A stretch of 64,000 nucleotides of DNA. Origin: Variovorax sp. PBS-H4. GTDB taxonomy: Bacteria; Pseudomonadota; Gammaproteobacteria; Burkholderiales; Burkholderiaceae_C. Shown here one piece after another: positions 52,344 through 61,932 of the stretch. Every line of letters begins with the position of its first letter. The stretch's first letter is position 1. A program made the position numbers and the translations under genes. The stretch covers positions 4,712,001-4,776,000 of the forward strand of contig NZ_LR594675.1 in NCBI RefSeq assembly GCF_901827205.1. The letters run 5' to 3'. The notes beneath the pieces are model-generated. The model did not search any database and was not told where the DNA came from. It saw only the letters and a list, made by a program, of their open reading frames with translations.

Positions 52344-53450
52344 ATGAAGACCAAAGCTGCAGTCGCCTGGAAATCCGCCGCCCCCCTGTCCATCGAAACC
52401 GTCGACCTCGAAGGTCCGAGGTTCGGCGAGGTCCTGGTCGAGATCAAGGCCACAGGCATCTGCCACACCGACTATTACACGCTCTCGGGCGCCGACCCCG
52501 AAGGCATCTTCCCGGCCATCCTGGGCCACGAAGGCGCGGGCATCGTGGTGGATGTCGGGCCCGGCGTCACCTCGCTCAAGAAGGGCGACCACGTCATCCC
52601 GCTCTACACGCCCGAGTGCCGGCAGTGCAAGTTCTGCCTCTCGCGCAAGACCAACCTCTGCCAGCTGATCCGCGGCACGCAGGGCAAGGGCCTGATGCCC
52701 GATGCCACCAGCCGCTTCAGCCTCGATGGCAAGCCCATCTTCCACTACATGGGCACCTCCACCTTCAGCAACTACACGGTCGCCCCCGAGATCTCGATGG
52801 CCAAGATCCGCGAGGACGCGCCCTTCGACAAGGTCTGCTACATCGGCTGCGGCGTGACCACCGGCATCGGCGCGGTGATCTTCACCGCCAAGGTGGAGGC
52901 CGGCGCCAACGTGGTGGTGTTCGGCCTCGGCGGCATCGGGCTCAACGTGATCCAGGGCGCCAAGATGGTGGGCGCCGACAAGATCATCGGCGTCGACCTG
53001 AATCCCGCGCGCGAGGCGATGGCACGCAAGTTCGGCATGACGCACTTCCTGAACCCGAAGGAGCACGCCAACATCGTCGACGCCATCGTGCAGCTGACCG
53101 ACGGGGGCGCCGACTACAGCTTCGAGTGCATCGGCAACACGCAGGTGATGCGCCAGGCGCTCGAGTGCACGCACAAGGGCTGGGGCCGCAGCATCATCAT
53201 CGGCGTGGCCGAGGCCGGCGCCGAGATCAGCACCCGCCCCTTCCAGCTCGTGACCGGCCGCAAGTGGGAAGGCTCGGCTTTCGGTGGCGCGCGCGGGCGC
53301 ACCGACGTTCCGAAGATCGTCGACTGGTACATGGAGAACAAGATCAACATCGACGACCTGATCACCCACACCATGCCGCTGGAGGACATCAACAAGGGCT
53401 TCGACCTGATGAAGCGCGGCGAGTCGATCCGCGGCGTGGTGCTCTACTGA
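52344..53450 (+). CDS. frmA: S-(hydroxymethyl)glutathione dehydrogenase / class III alcohol dehydrogenase
   Basis: A 368-residue zinc enzyme that oxidises the formaldehyde-glutathione adduct to S-formylglutathione. Catalytic zinc: CHTDYY and GHEGAG; structural zinc CRQCKFCLSRKTNLC; NAD fold GLGGIGLNVIQG. Length and motifs are those of FrmA/AdhC. With the FGH gene at 54372 it forms the glutathione route for formaldehyde, fitting a demethylase upstream. Confidence 0.96.
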   Translation: MKTKAAVAWKSAAPLSIETVDLEGPRFGEVLVEIKATGICHTDYYTLSGADPEGIFPAILGHEGAGIVVDVGPGVTSLKKGDHVIPLYTPECRQCKFCLSRKTNLCQLIRGTQGKGLMPDATSRFSLDGKPIFHYMGTSTFSNYTVAPEISMAKIREDAPFDKVCYIGCGVTTGIGAVIFTAKVEAGANVVVFGLGGIGLNVIQGAKMVGADKIIGVDLNPAREAMARKFGMTHFLNPKEHANIVDAIVQLTDGGADYSFECIGNTQVMRQALECTHKGWGRSIIIGVAEAGAEISTRPFQLVTGRKWEGSAFGGARGRTDVPKIVDWYMENKINIDDLITHTMPLEDINKGFDLMKRGESIRGVVLY

Positions 53451-53463
53451 CGGCGCTCCGGCG

Positions 53464-54375
53464 ATGACGGCGTTGACACCGCTGCGGCAGATCCGGGCCG
53501 GGGTGCTCGACATCGGCTATCACGAGAGCGGCCCCGCCGACGGGCCGCCGGTGCTGCTGATGCACGGCTTCCCCTATGACATCCACGCCTATGCCGAGGT
53601 CGCGCCGCTGCTCGCGGCGCAGGGCTGCCGCGTCATCGTGCCCTTCATGCGCGGCTACGGCAGCACGCGCTTCCTCGATGCGGCGACGCCGCGCTCCGGC
53701 CAGCAAGGCGCGTTCGGCACCGACCTGCTCGCGCTGATGGACGCGCTGGCCATCCCGCGCGCGGTGCTTGCGGGCTACGACTGGGGCGGGCGCGCCTGCT
53801 GCGTCGTGGCGGCGCTGTGGCCCGAGCGCTGTGCTGGCCTGGTTTCGCTCAACAGCTACAACATCCAGGACATCGCTGCCGCTGCCAAGCCGATCGCGCC
53901 CGAAAACGAACAGCGCTACTGGTACCAGTACTACTTTCACGGCGAGCGCGGCCGTGCAGGCCTCGAGCAGAACCGCCGCCCGCTGTGCCGGCTGCTGTGG
54001 TCGCTCTGGTCGCCGACCTGGACTTTCGACGACGCCACCTTCGAGCGCAGCGCCGCCGCCTTCGACCATCCGGACTTCGTCGAAGTCGTGATCCACTCCT
54101 ACCGCCATCGCTTCGGCCTGGTGGGAGGCGATCCCGCGTACGACGAGATCGAGCGCCGGCTCGCCGCCCTGCCGCCGATCACCGTGCCAGCCATCACCTT
54201 CGACGGCGCCGACGACGGCGTGATGCCGACCGGCGGCACCGCCGCCCATGCCCGCCATTTCACCGGCCCTCACCAGCACCGAGTCGTCACGGATGCCGGC
54301 CACAACCTGCCCCAGGAACAGCCTCGGGAGTTCGCCCGTGCAGTCCTCGACCTGGTGACGCCTTCCAAACCATGA
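53464..54375 (+). CDS. Alpha/beta hydrolase, epoxide hydrolase-like
   Basis: A 303-residue hydrolase. Oxyanion segment LLMHGFPYD; the nucleophile position is Asp in LAGYDWGGRA, not Ser, as in epoxide hydrolases and haloalkane dehalogenases; a likely acid is in DGADDGVMP and the catalytic His in DAGHNLPQEQP. It is 13 bases after frmA and overlaps the next gene as ATGA, so it belongs to this operon. Its link to formaldehyde removal is not obvious; it may act on the upstream substrate. Confidence 0.88.
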   Translation: MTALTPLRQIRAGVLDIGYHESGPADGPPVLLMHGFPYDIHAYAEVAPLLAAQGCRVIVPFMRGYGSTRFLDAATPRSGQQGAFGTDLLALMDALAIPRAVLAGYDWGGRACCVVAALWPERCAGLVSLNSYNIQDIAAAAKPIAPENEQRYWYQYYFHGERGRAGLEQNRRPLCRLLWSLWSPTWTFDDATFERSAAAFDHPDFVEVVIHSYRHRFGLVGGDPAYDEIERRLAALPPITVPAITFDGADDGVMPTGGTAAHARHFTGPHQHRVVTDAGHNLPQEQPREFARAVLDLVTPSKP

Positions 54376-55229
54376 ACCCAGACATTCGCACGCTGTCCGA
54401 ACACCGCTGCTTCGGCGGTACCCAGGGCTTCCACGAACACGACGCACGAGAGATCGGCCTGCCGATGCGCTTCTCGGTCTTCCTGCCGCCGCAGGCACAG
54501 CACGCCCCGGTGCCGGCCCTGATGTACCTCGCGGGCCTGACCTGCAGCGAGGAAACCTTCATGGTCAAGGCGGGCGCCCAGCGGTTGGCGGCCGAGTTGG
54601 GCCTGGCGCTGATCGCGCCCGACACCAGCCCGCGCGGCGCCCATGTGCCCGGCGAGAGCGACAGCTGGGACTTCGGCGTCGGCGCCGGCTTCTACCTCGA
54701 CGCCACGCAAGCGCCCTGGGCGGCGAACTGGCGCATGGAAAGCTGGATCGTGCACGAGCTGCTGCCGCTGCTGGGCGCGCATTTCCCCATCGACGTCCAT
54801 CGCCTGGGCCTCTTCGGCCACTCGATGGGTGGCCACGGCGCGCTCACGCTGGCGCTGCGTCATCCGGGCCGCTTCGCCTCGCTCTCGGCCTTCGCGCCGA
54901 TCTGCGCGCCGAGCGAGTGCCCCTGGGGCGAGAAGGCATTCGGCGGCTACTTCGGCCCGGACCGCGAGCAATGGCTGGCGCACGATGCGAGCGCGCTGAT
55001 GCAGTCGCAGACCGCCGCGCCCTACCCCGGTGGCATCCTCGTCGACCAGGGCCTCGCGGACAAATTCCTGGCCGACCAGTTGCATCCGCACCGCCTCGAG
55101 ACCGCGTGCCGCGCCGTGGGGCAGCCGCTCACGCTGCGCCGGCACGAGGGCTACGACCACGGCTACTACTTCGTGCAGAGCTTCGTGGCCGACCACTTGG
55201 CGCACCACGCCCGGTTCCTGCGGGGCTGA
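54372..55229 (+). CDS. fghA: S-formylglutathione hydrolase
   Basis: A 285-residue esterase-D type enzyme that releases formate and glutathione. Nucleophile GHSMGGHGAL (near residue 148), YLAGLTCSEETFM oxyanion region, DTSPRG, and catalytic His in HEGYDHGYYFV. The start at 54372 matches the family N terminus. Last gene of the probable demethylation and formaldehyde operon. Confidence 0.95.
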   Translation: MNPDIRTLSEHRCFGGTQGFHEHDAREIGLPMRFSVFLPPQAQHAPVPALMYLAGLTCSEETFMVKAGAQRLAAELGLALIAPDTSPRGAHVPGESDSWDFGVGAGFYLDATQAPWAANWRMESWIVHELLPLLGAHFPIDVHRLGLFGHSMGGHGALTLALRHPGRFASLSAFAPICAPSECPWGEKAFGGYFGPDREQWLAHDASALMQSQTAAPYPGGILVDQGLADKFLADQLHPHRLETACRAVGQPLTLRRHEGYDHGYYFVQSFVADHLAHHARFLRG

Positions 55230-55304
55230 GGCACGGCCTGCCGGCAAGCGCTGCGGCACTCGCCTTCACCGTCGGCGTGGTGGCCTGCGAAGCGCCGTCG
55301 GCAT

Positions 55305-55838
55305 TCACGGCACCGCGCGCAGCCAGGCCCGCACGCGGTCGACGAGTTCGGGCTCGGGCGCTGTCGCATCCACCTCCAGCACGCCCGCCTCCCCCGTCGG
55401 CGACTCGAGCGTCGCGAACTGGTCAGCGACCAGGCTGGCGGAGAAGAAGTGTCCAGGCCCGCGCCCGGCGACCCGGCGCTCGGCCTCCTCTCGCGACAAC
55501 GCCATGAAGACGAAGCGCAGCCGGGGCACCGCGGCGCGCAGCCGGTCGCGGTAGGTGCGCTTGAGCGCCGAGCAGGCCAGCACGGCCCCTTGCGGGTGTG
55601 CAGCGAGCGTGCCCGCCAGCGTGTCCAGCCAGCCGGCCCGGTCGGCGTCGGTCAGCGCGATGCCGGCGCGCATCTTGCTGACGTTTGCGGGCGAATGAAA
55701 GTCGTCGCCTTCGATCAGCGGCAGGCCCAGGGCCTGCGCCAGCGCGGCCCCGAGCGTGGATTTGCCGCAGCCCGAGACGCCCATCACCACCACCCAGCAA
55801 GGTGGGCTCTCGGAAGAAGATAAGTAAAGCTCGGCCAT
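55305..55838 (-). CDS. gntK: Gluconokinase
   Basis: A 177-residue P-loop kinase that phosphorylates gluconate. Walker A GVSGCGKST, IEGDDFHSPANVSKM (substrate loop), ACSALKRTYRDRLR. ATG 55838 is preferred; 23 upstream residues in frame overlap the promoter gap. It is divergent from the RND operon with 61 bases between starts. No Entner-Doudoroff genes adjoin. Confidence 0.93.
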   Translation of the reverse strand: MAELYLSSSESPPCWVVVMGVSGCGKSTLGAALAQALGLPLIEGDDFHSPANVSKMRAGIALTDADRAGWLDTLAGTLAAHPQGAVLACSALKRTYRDRLRAAVPRLRFVFMALSREEAERRVAGRGPGHFFSASLVADQFATLESPTGEAGVLEVDATAPEPELVDRVRAWLRAVP

Positions 55839-55899
55839 TGGAACTATTGTGTTGCGAACTCTCCTTATGATGGCGCCCTTCGACGGGAAGTAACAAGCC

Positions 55900-58800
55900 G
55901 TGTCCATGGTCTCGCTGGCGCTGCGCCGCCCCTACACCTTCATCGTGATGGCGATGCTGATCGTGCTGGCCACGCCCTTCGTGCTGGCACGCATGGCGAC
56001 CGACATCTTCCCGGAGATCAACATCCCGGTGCTCAGCATCATCTGGAACTACGGCGGCCTGCCGGCCCAGGAGATGGGGCAGCGCATCGCCGGCCAGACC
56101 GAGCGCGGCCTCACCACCACGGTGAGCGACATCGAGCACATCGAGTCGCAGTCGCTGGCCGGCGTGAGCGTGATCAAGATCTTTTTCCAGCCCACGGCCA
56201 ACATCGAGACCGCGATTGCCCAGACCGTCGCGTCGGTGCAGACCCAGGTGCGCCAGCTGCCGCCGGGTATCACGCCACCACTCGTCATCAAGTATTCGGC
56301 TTCCAGCATTCCGGTCATCCAGCTCGCACTGTCGAGCAGCGAGCGGCCGGAGAACTCGCTCTTCGACTCGGCCATCAACCAGCTGCGGCCGCAGCTCATC
56401 ACCATTCCGGGTGTCGCCATTCCCTTCCCCTACGGGGGCAAGAACCGCGTGATCTCGGTGGACCTCGACACCCAGGCGCTGCAGGCGCGCGGGCTCTCGC
56501 CAGCCGACGTGGTGAACGCCGTCAACGCGCAGAACCTGATCCTGCCCTCCGGCACGGCCAAGTTCGGCGCCACCGAGTACAGCGTGAAGATGAACGGGTC
56601 GCCGGAGGTCCTGACAGGGCTGAACGACCTGCCGGTGCGCACGGCCAACGGAGCCACCACCTACCTGCGCGACGTGGCCTACGTGCGCGACGGCTTCCAG
56701 CCGCAGACCAACATCGTGCGGCAGGACGGCGTTCGCGGCGTACTGCTGTCGGTCATCAAGAACGGCAGCGCCTCGACGCTCGACATCGTCTCCAACCTGC
56801 GGGCACTGTTGCCGGTTGCGCAGCAGGGCATGCCGGCGGACATCAAGGTCACGCCGCTGTTCGACCAGTCGCTGTTCGTCAAGGCGGCGGTGCAGGGGGT
56901 GGTGCTCGAAGCCGTCATCGCGGCCCTGCTGACCGCCGCGATGGTGCTGATCTTTCTAGGCAACTGGCGCAGCACGCTGATCATCGCGGCGACGATCCCG
57001 CTGTCGATCCTGGCCTCGATCCTCGCGCTCTACGCCCTGGGCGAGACGCTCAACCTGATGACGCTCGGCGGGCTCGCGCTGTCGGTCGGCATCCTGGTCG
57101 ACCAGGCGATCGTGACCATCGAGAACATCGAGCGCCACCTCCACATGGGCACGCCGCTCAACGAGGCGATCATGGTCGGCGCTGGCGAGATCGGCACGGC
57201 CGCCTTCGTCTCCACGCTGTGCATCTGCATCGTGTTCGTACCGATGTTCTTCCTCTCGGGCGTGGCGCGCTTCCTGTTCGTGCCGCTCGCCGAGGCGGTG
57301 GTGTTCGCGATGCTCGCGTCCTATATCCTGTCGCGCACGCTGGTGCCGACGCTGGTCATGCTGCTGATGGGCCGCAAGCATACGCAGGGCGGCACCGCAG
57401 CCGGCGCGAAGCCCAGCCTGCTGCAGCGCCTGTACCGCAGCTTCGACCGGCGCTTCGAGCGCGTGCGGCGCGCCTACACGCTCGTGCTGTCGGCGCTGCT
57501 GTCGAAGCGGGGACCCTTCATCGCCCTCTTCCTGGGCTTCTGCCTCCTGTCCTGCCTGCTGTACCCGGCACTGGGCCGCGACTTCTTCCCCGGCGTGGAC
57601 GCGGGCCAGATCCGCCTGCACATGCGCGCGCCGACCGGCACCCGGATCGAAGAGACGGCGCGGCTGGCCGACGAAGTGGAAGCCGCGATCCGCGAGCTGG
57701 TGCCGAAGGACCAGCTCGAGACGATCCTCGACAACCTGGGCGTGCCGAACAGCGGCATCAACCTCTCGTACAGCAACGCCGGCACGATCGGCACGCTGGA
57801 CGGCGAGATCCTGCTCTCGCTGCGCGACGGCCACCGGCCGACCGATGAGTTCGTCTCGCTGCTGCGCGCGGAGCTGCCCCGGCGCTTTCCGGGCGTCGAG
57901 TTCTTCTTCCAGCCCGCGGACATCGTCACGCAGATCCTCAACTTCGGGCTTCCCGCGGCCATCGACGTGCAGTTCAGCGGCAACGACCTGGTCGGCAATG
58001 CGCAGCATGCCGCGGCACTGGTCAAGGCCATCCGGAAGATTCCTGGCGCCGTCGATGCCCACGTGCACCAGCGGCTGGACGGCCCCAGCCTCAGCCTGCA
58101 GATGGACCGCACGCGGCTGCAGCAGGTCGGGCTGACGGCTCAGAACGTCGGCCAAAACGTGCTGATCGCGCTGTCGGGCAGCTCGCAGACGGCGCCCGCC
58201 TTCTGGCTCAATCCTCAGAACGGCGTGGTCTACAGCGTCGCGGTGCAGACGCCCCAGTACAAGGTCGACTCACTCGACGCGCTGCTCAATATCCCGGTGG
58301 GCGGCCAGGGCACCGCGGCCGGGCCGCCGCAGCTGCTGGGCAACCTGGTCGAGGCGCAGGCCGCGCGGCAGCCTTCGGTGATCTCACGCTACAACATCTC
58401 GCCGGTGATCGACGTCTACGTCAGCGTGCACGGCACCGACCTCGCCAGCGTTGCGGGCCAGGTCAGGAAGCTGGTCGACGAAGTGCGCCCCAGGCTCGCG
58501 CGCGGCAGCCAGGTGGCCATCCGCGGGCAGGTCGAGACCATGCAGTCCTCCTTCCTCGGGCTGGGCGTCGGGCTCGCGATGGCGATCGTGCTGGTGTACC
58601 TGCTGATCGTCGTCACCTTCCAGTCGTGGCTGGACGCCGCGATCATCATCACCGCCCTGCCCGCTGCGCTGGCCGGCATCGCCTGGATGCTGTTCCTCAC
58701 CGGCACCACGCTGAGCGTGCCCGCGCTGACCGGCGCGATCATGACGATGGGCGTCGCCACCGCGAACAGCATCCTGCTGGTGGCTTTCGCGCGCGAGCGG

Positions 58801-59115
58801 CTGGGGGCCGGCGTGCCGCCGCTGTCGTCCGCGCTGGAGGCCGGCGCCACCCGCATCCGCCCCGTGCTGATGACGGCGCTGGCCATGATCATCGGCATGA
58901 TCCCGATGGCGCTGGGCCTGGGCGAAGGCGCCGAGCAGAATGCGCCGCTGGGGCGCGCGGTGATCGGCGGCCTGCTGTTCGCAACCGTGTCCACGCTCTT
59001 CTTCGTGCCGGCGGTGTATGCCGGCATCCATAGCCGCATGGCCCATCGCAAGGGGCGCCAGGCCGAACCGTCCGAACCGTCCGTGCCGCCGCAAGGCACG
59101 CCCCAGGAGAGTTGA
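55900..59115 (+). CDS. RND efflux pump inner-membrane permease
   Basis: A 1071-residue permease with twelve helices and two large periplasmic loops. N terminus SLALRRPYTFIVMAMLIVLA; TM4 has GILVDQAIVTIENIERHL, where AcrB-type pumps have an Asp pair; here it is Asp-Gln. TM10 has MTMGVATANSILLVAFARE, where AcrB has Lys in SAKNAIL; here Thr. It is part of a complete tripartite system with the two following genes (4-base gap to the adaptor). The starting codon could be GTG 55900 or ATG 55906. Substrates unknown; drugs or aromatics are usual. Confidence 0.92.
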   Translation: MSMVSLALRRPYTFIVMAMLIVLATPFVLARMATDIFPEINIPVLSIIWNYGGLPAQEMGQRIAGQTERGLTTTVSDIEHIESQSLAGVSVIKIFFQPTANIETAIAQTVASVQTQVRQLPPGITPPLVIKYSASSIPVIQLALSSSERPENSLFDSAINQLRPQLITIPGVAIPFPYGGKNRVISVDLDTQALQARGLSPADVVNAVNAQNLILPSGTAKFGATEYSVKMNGSPEVLTGLNDLPVRTANGATTYLRDVAYVRDGFQPQTNIVRQDGVRGVLLSVIKNGSASTLDIVSNLRALLPVAQQGMPADIKVTPLFDQSLFVKAAVQGVVLEAVIAALLTAAMVLIFLGNWRSTLIIAATIPLSILASILALYALGETLNLMTLGGLALSVGILVDQAIVTIENIERHLHMGTPLNEAIMVGAGEIGTAAFVSTLCICIVFVPMFFLSGVARFLFVPLAEAVVFAMLASYILSRTLVPTLVMLLMGRKHTQGGTAAGAKPSLLQRLYRSFDRRFERVRRAYTLVLSALLSKRGPFIALFLGFCLLSCLLYPALGRDFFPGVDAGQIRLHMRAPTGTRIEETARLADEVEAAIRELVPKDQLETILDNLGVPNSGINLSYSNAGTIGTLDGEILLSLRDGHRPTDEFVSLLRAELPRRFPGVEFFFQPADIVTQILNFGLPAAIDVQFSGNDLVGNAQHAAALVKAIRKIPGAVDAHVHQRLDGPSLSLQMDRTRLQQVGLTAQNVGQNVLIALSGSSQTAPAFWLNPQNGVVYSVAVQTPQYKVDSLDALLNIPVGGQGTAAGPPQLLGNLVEAQAARQPSVISRYNISPVIDVYVSVHGTDLASVAGQVRKLVDEVRPRLARGSQVAIRGQVETMQSSFLGLGVGLAMAIVLVYLLIVVTFQSWLDAAIIITALPAALAGIAWMLFLTGTTLSVPALTGAIMTMGVATANSILLVAFARERLGAGVPPLSSALEAGATRIRPVLMTALAMIIGMIPMALGLGEGAEQNAPLGRAVIGGLLFATVSTLFFVPAVYAGIHSRMAHRKGRQAEPSEPSVPPQGTPQES

Positions 59116-59119
59116 GACC

Positions 59120-60328
59120 ATGACGGAGCAACGCCACGCGGCATTGGCCATCCATCCGATCGCCGCCGACGAGCAAGGCGAGCAGCACGAGCTGCTGCGG
59201 CGGCGCCAGATCGTTCGCCGCACCCGCATTGCCGTCGTCATCGTGCTGGGGCTGCTGGCCATCGGCGCGGCGCGTACCGTATTCGTGCGCATGGCCAACG
59301 CACGGGAACTCGAAGCTTCCTCCACCGAGCTGGCCAGGCAGTACGTCAAGACCGTGCTGCCGCAGACGGCGGCAGCCGGCCAGACGCTGGCGCTGCCGGG
59401 CACGCTGCAGGGCTTCGTGCAGGCGCCGATCTCCGCGCGCGCCAGCGGCTACCTCAAGCGCTGGACCAAGGACATCGGCAGCCAGGTGCAAAAGGGCGAA
59501 CTGCTGGCCGAGATCGAGACGCCCGAGATCGACCAGCAGCTCTCGCAGGCCGTCGCGGCGCGGCAGCAGGCGACCTCCAGCCTCGAACTGGCGAAGAGCA
59601 CGGTGGCACGCTGGGAAAACCTGCGCAAGAAAGACGTGGTCTCGCAGCAGGACCTGGACGAGCGGCGCAGCGGCCTCGCCCAAGCCACGGCCAATGTGGC
59701 GGCAGCCGATGCCAACGTCCAGCGGCTGCGCCAGACCGAGGGATTCAAGCGCATCGTCGCACCCTTTGCGGGCGTCGTCACGCGGCGCAACGTCGACGTC
59801 GGCGACCTGATCGACGCGGGTGGCAGCCGGCCGCTGTTCCTGCTCGCGCAGACCGATCCGCTGCGCGTGTACGTCAACGTGCCGCAGGCCTACGCGCAGC
59901 TGGTCAAGGCCGGTCAGCCAGTGGTGGTGACGCAGGCCGAGCTGCGCGGCCAGAGCTTCAAGGGCGAGGTGGCGCGCACCTCCGGCGCCATCGACACGGC
60001 CACGCGGATGATGCAGGTCGAGGTCGCGCTGCCGAATCGCGAGGGCCTGCTCCTGCCGGGCGCCTACGTCCAGGTCTCGCTGCCGCTGGCGGCCAGCCGC
60101 GCGCTCAGCATCCCGGCCAACACGCTGCTGTTCCGCCCCGAGGGGACGCGCGTCGCCACCGTCGATGCCGAAGGGCGCGTGCGCCTGCGAACCGTCAACC
60201 TGGGCCGCAACTACGGCGAGACGGTGGAGGTGCTGGACGGGCTCGCCGCGAACGACCGCCTCATCCTCAACCCCTCCGATTCGCTGGCCGAGGGCGACGT
60301 GGTCGCCGTGGCCAAGGTACCGGCGTGA
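59120..60328 (+). CDS. RND efflux periplasmic adaptor (membrane fusion protein)
   Basis: A 402-residue adaptor. One N-terminal membrane anchor (about residues 33-52), lipoyl half-motifs (FVQAPISARASGYLKRW, RIVAPFAGVVTRRNVDVGD), a coiled-coil hairpin between (QAVAARQQATSSLELAKS) and a beta-barrel domain. Gene order permease-adaptor-outer membrane factor is unusual for MexAB-type operons, which place the adaptor first, but it occurs in other RND clusters. Confidence 0.93.
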   Translation: MTEQRHAALAIHPIAADEQGEQHELLRRRQIVRRTRIAVVIVLGLLAIGAARTVFVRMANARELEASSTELARQYVKTVLPQTAAAGQTLALPGTLQGFVQAPISARASGYLKRWTKDIGSQVQKGELLAEIETPEIDQQLSQAVAARQQATSSLELAKSTVARWENLRKKDVVSQQDLDERRSGLAQATANVAAADANVQRLRQTEGFKRIVAPFAGVVTRRNVDVGDLIDAGGSRPLFLLAQTDPLRVYVNVPQAYAQLVKAGQPVVVTQAELRGQSFKGEVARTSGAIDTATRMMQVEVALPNREGLLLPGAYVQVSLPLAASRALSIPANTLLFRPEGTRVATVDAEGRVRLRTVNLGRNYGETVEVLDGLAANDRLILNPSDSLAEGDVVAVAKVPA

Positions 60329-61827
60329 ACGTGCGGCTGCGTCCCTGGGCGGTGGCGGCAGGTGCGCTGCTGCTTGCGGCCTGCGCCGCCGGCCCGGACT
60401 ATCGCGCGCCGCAAGTCCAGGTGCCGGTGAGCTGGCAGCTCGAGGCGCCCTGGCGCGAGGCCGCGCCCGGCGATGCGCTCGACAAGGGGCCGTGGTGGCA
60501 GCGCTTCGGCGACGCCCAGCTCGATCGCCTGCAGCAGCAGGCGCTGCGCAACAGCCCCACGCTGGCACTCGCAGGCGCGCGGCTCGCGCAGGCCCGCGCC
60601 TCGCTCGTGGTGGCCGACGCGGCACGCTTTCCGCAACTGGGCCTGGGCGCACGCGCGGCACGCCTGAAGATCTCCGCCAACCGCCCGCTCACCAATTACA
60701 CGGCGCAGAACTTCTCGACCGTGCAGAACGACTTCGCGCTCTCGCTCAACGCAAGCTACGAGTTCGATCTGGCAGGCCGCGTGCAGCGTTCGGTCGAAGG
60801 CGCGACCGCGTCTGCCGAGCAATCGGCCGCCGACCTGGAAAACACGCGCTTGCTGCTCACCACGGACCTCGCGTCGGCCTATTTCAATCTGCGCGCGACC
60901 GACATCGAGCTCGACGTGCTTTCGCGCTCGATCGCGCTGCAGCGCCGCGCGCTGGAGCTGGTGACGGCGCGCCACGAGCTCGGCGCCGTGTCGGGGCTGG
61001 ACGTGGCGCAGCAGCAGGCACTGCTGGACAGCACGCTGGCACAGGTGGACGTGCTGACGAAGCAGCGTTCGCAGTACGAGCATGCCCTTGCCACCCTGAG
61101 CGGTACTCCGGCGCCCAGCTTTGCCCTGGCGCCCGACCTGCGCCCCATCGTGCCTCCCCCCATTCCGCTCGGCGTCCCCTCGGAGGCGCTGGAGCGCCGC
61201 CCCGATATCGCCTCGGCAGAGCGCGCCATGGCCGCGGCCAACGCGCAGATCGGCGTCGCGACCGCGGCCTTCTATCCGAGCGTGATCCTGGCACCGACAG
61301 CCGGCGTGGACAGCCGCCTGATCGAAAACCTGTTCAATGCGCCGAGCTTGCTGTGGTCGGTGGGCGTCTCGGCCACGCAGGTGCTGTTCGACGGCGGGCG
61401 CGTGCGCGCCAACGTCGACTTCGCGCAGGCCGGGCATGCGGCCACCGTCGCCAACTACCGGCGCGTGGTGCTGACGGCCATGCAGGAGGCGGAAGATGGC
61501 ATCAGCGGCCTGGCCGCACTGGACCGCGCGGTGACGCAGTCGCTCGCCGCTGCCGATTCGGCACGCCGCGTGCTCGACATGGCGACCAGCCGTTACGAGG
61601 GCGGCGCCTCGACCTACCTCGACGTGATCAGCGCGCAGCAATCGCTGCTGACGGCCGAACGCCAGGCCGCCCAGCTCCAGGGCCAGCGCCTTCTGACCAC
61701 GGTGTTTCTCGTCAAGGCCCTGGGCGGTGACTGGTGCGGCGTTGCGCCGGACGGCGCCGGCGCAGTCGAAGCGGGCGCCAGACCTGACTGCCCTGCCCCG
61801 CAGCGCCGGTTGGCCGAAATGCACTGA
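60325..61827 (+). CDS. Outer-membrane efflux factor, TolC/NodT family lipoprotein
   Basis: A 500-residue protein. Lipobox LAAC (Cys20); two OEP repeats (residues 60-250 and 275-470) with WWQRFGDAQLDRL, LERRPDIASAERAMAAANAQIG and FDGGR. The GTG start overlaps the adaptor stop as GTGA. Third gene of the pump operon; it forms the outer-membrane duct. The Pro-rich tail after LVKALGGDW is about 30 residues longer than usual. Confidence 0.92.
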   Translation: MNVRLRPWAVAAGALLLAACAAGPDYRAPQVQVPVSWQLEAPWREAAPGDALDKGPWWQRFGDAQLDRLQQQALRNSPTLALAGARLAQARASLVVADAARFPQLGLGARAARLKISANRPLTNYTAQNFSTVQNDFALSLNASYEFDLAGRVQRSVEGATASAEQSAADLENTRLLLTTDLASAYFNLRATDIELDVLSRSIALQRRALELVTARHELGAVSGLDVAQQQALLDSTLAQVDVLTKQRSQYEHALATLSGTPAPSFALAPDLRPIVPPPIPLGVPSEALERRPDIASAERAMAAANAQIGVATAAFYPSVILAPTAGVDSRLIENLFNAPSLLWSVGVSATQVLFDGGRVRANVDFAQAGHAATVANYRRVVLTAMQEAEDGISGLAALDRAVTQSLAAADSARRVLDMATSRYEGGASTYLDVISAQQSLLTAERQAAQLQGQRLLTTVFLVKALGGDWCGVAPDGAGAVEAGARPDCPAPQRRLAEMH

Positions 61828-61932
61828 GGCCGGGCGCGACGTGGCCGCTGGCGCGTCGCAACTTTTCGGCCGTGGAACGGGCGACGTCCGGTGCATCGTC
61901 GACGCAGGGCCGAAGCCGCCCATCCCATGGGT

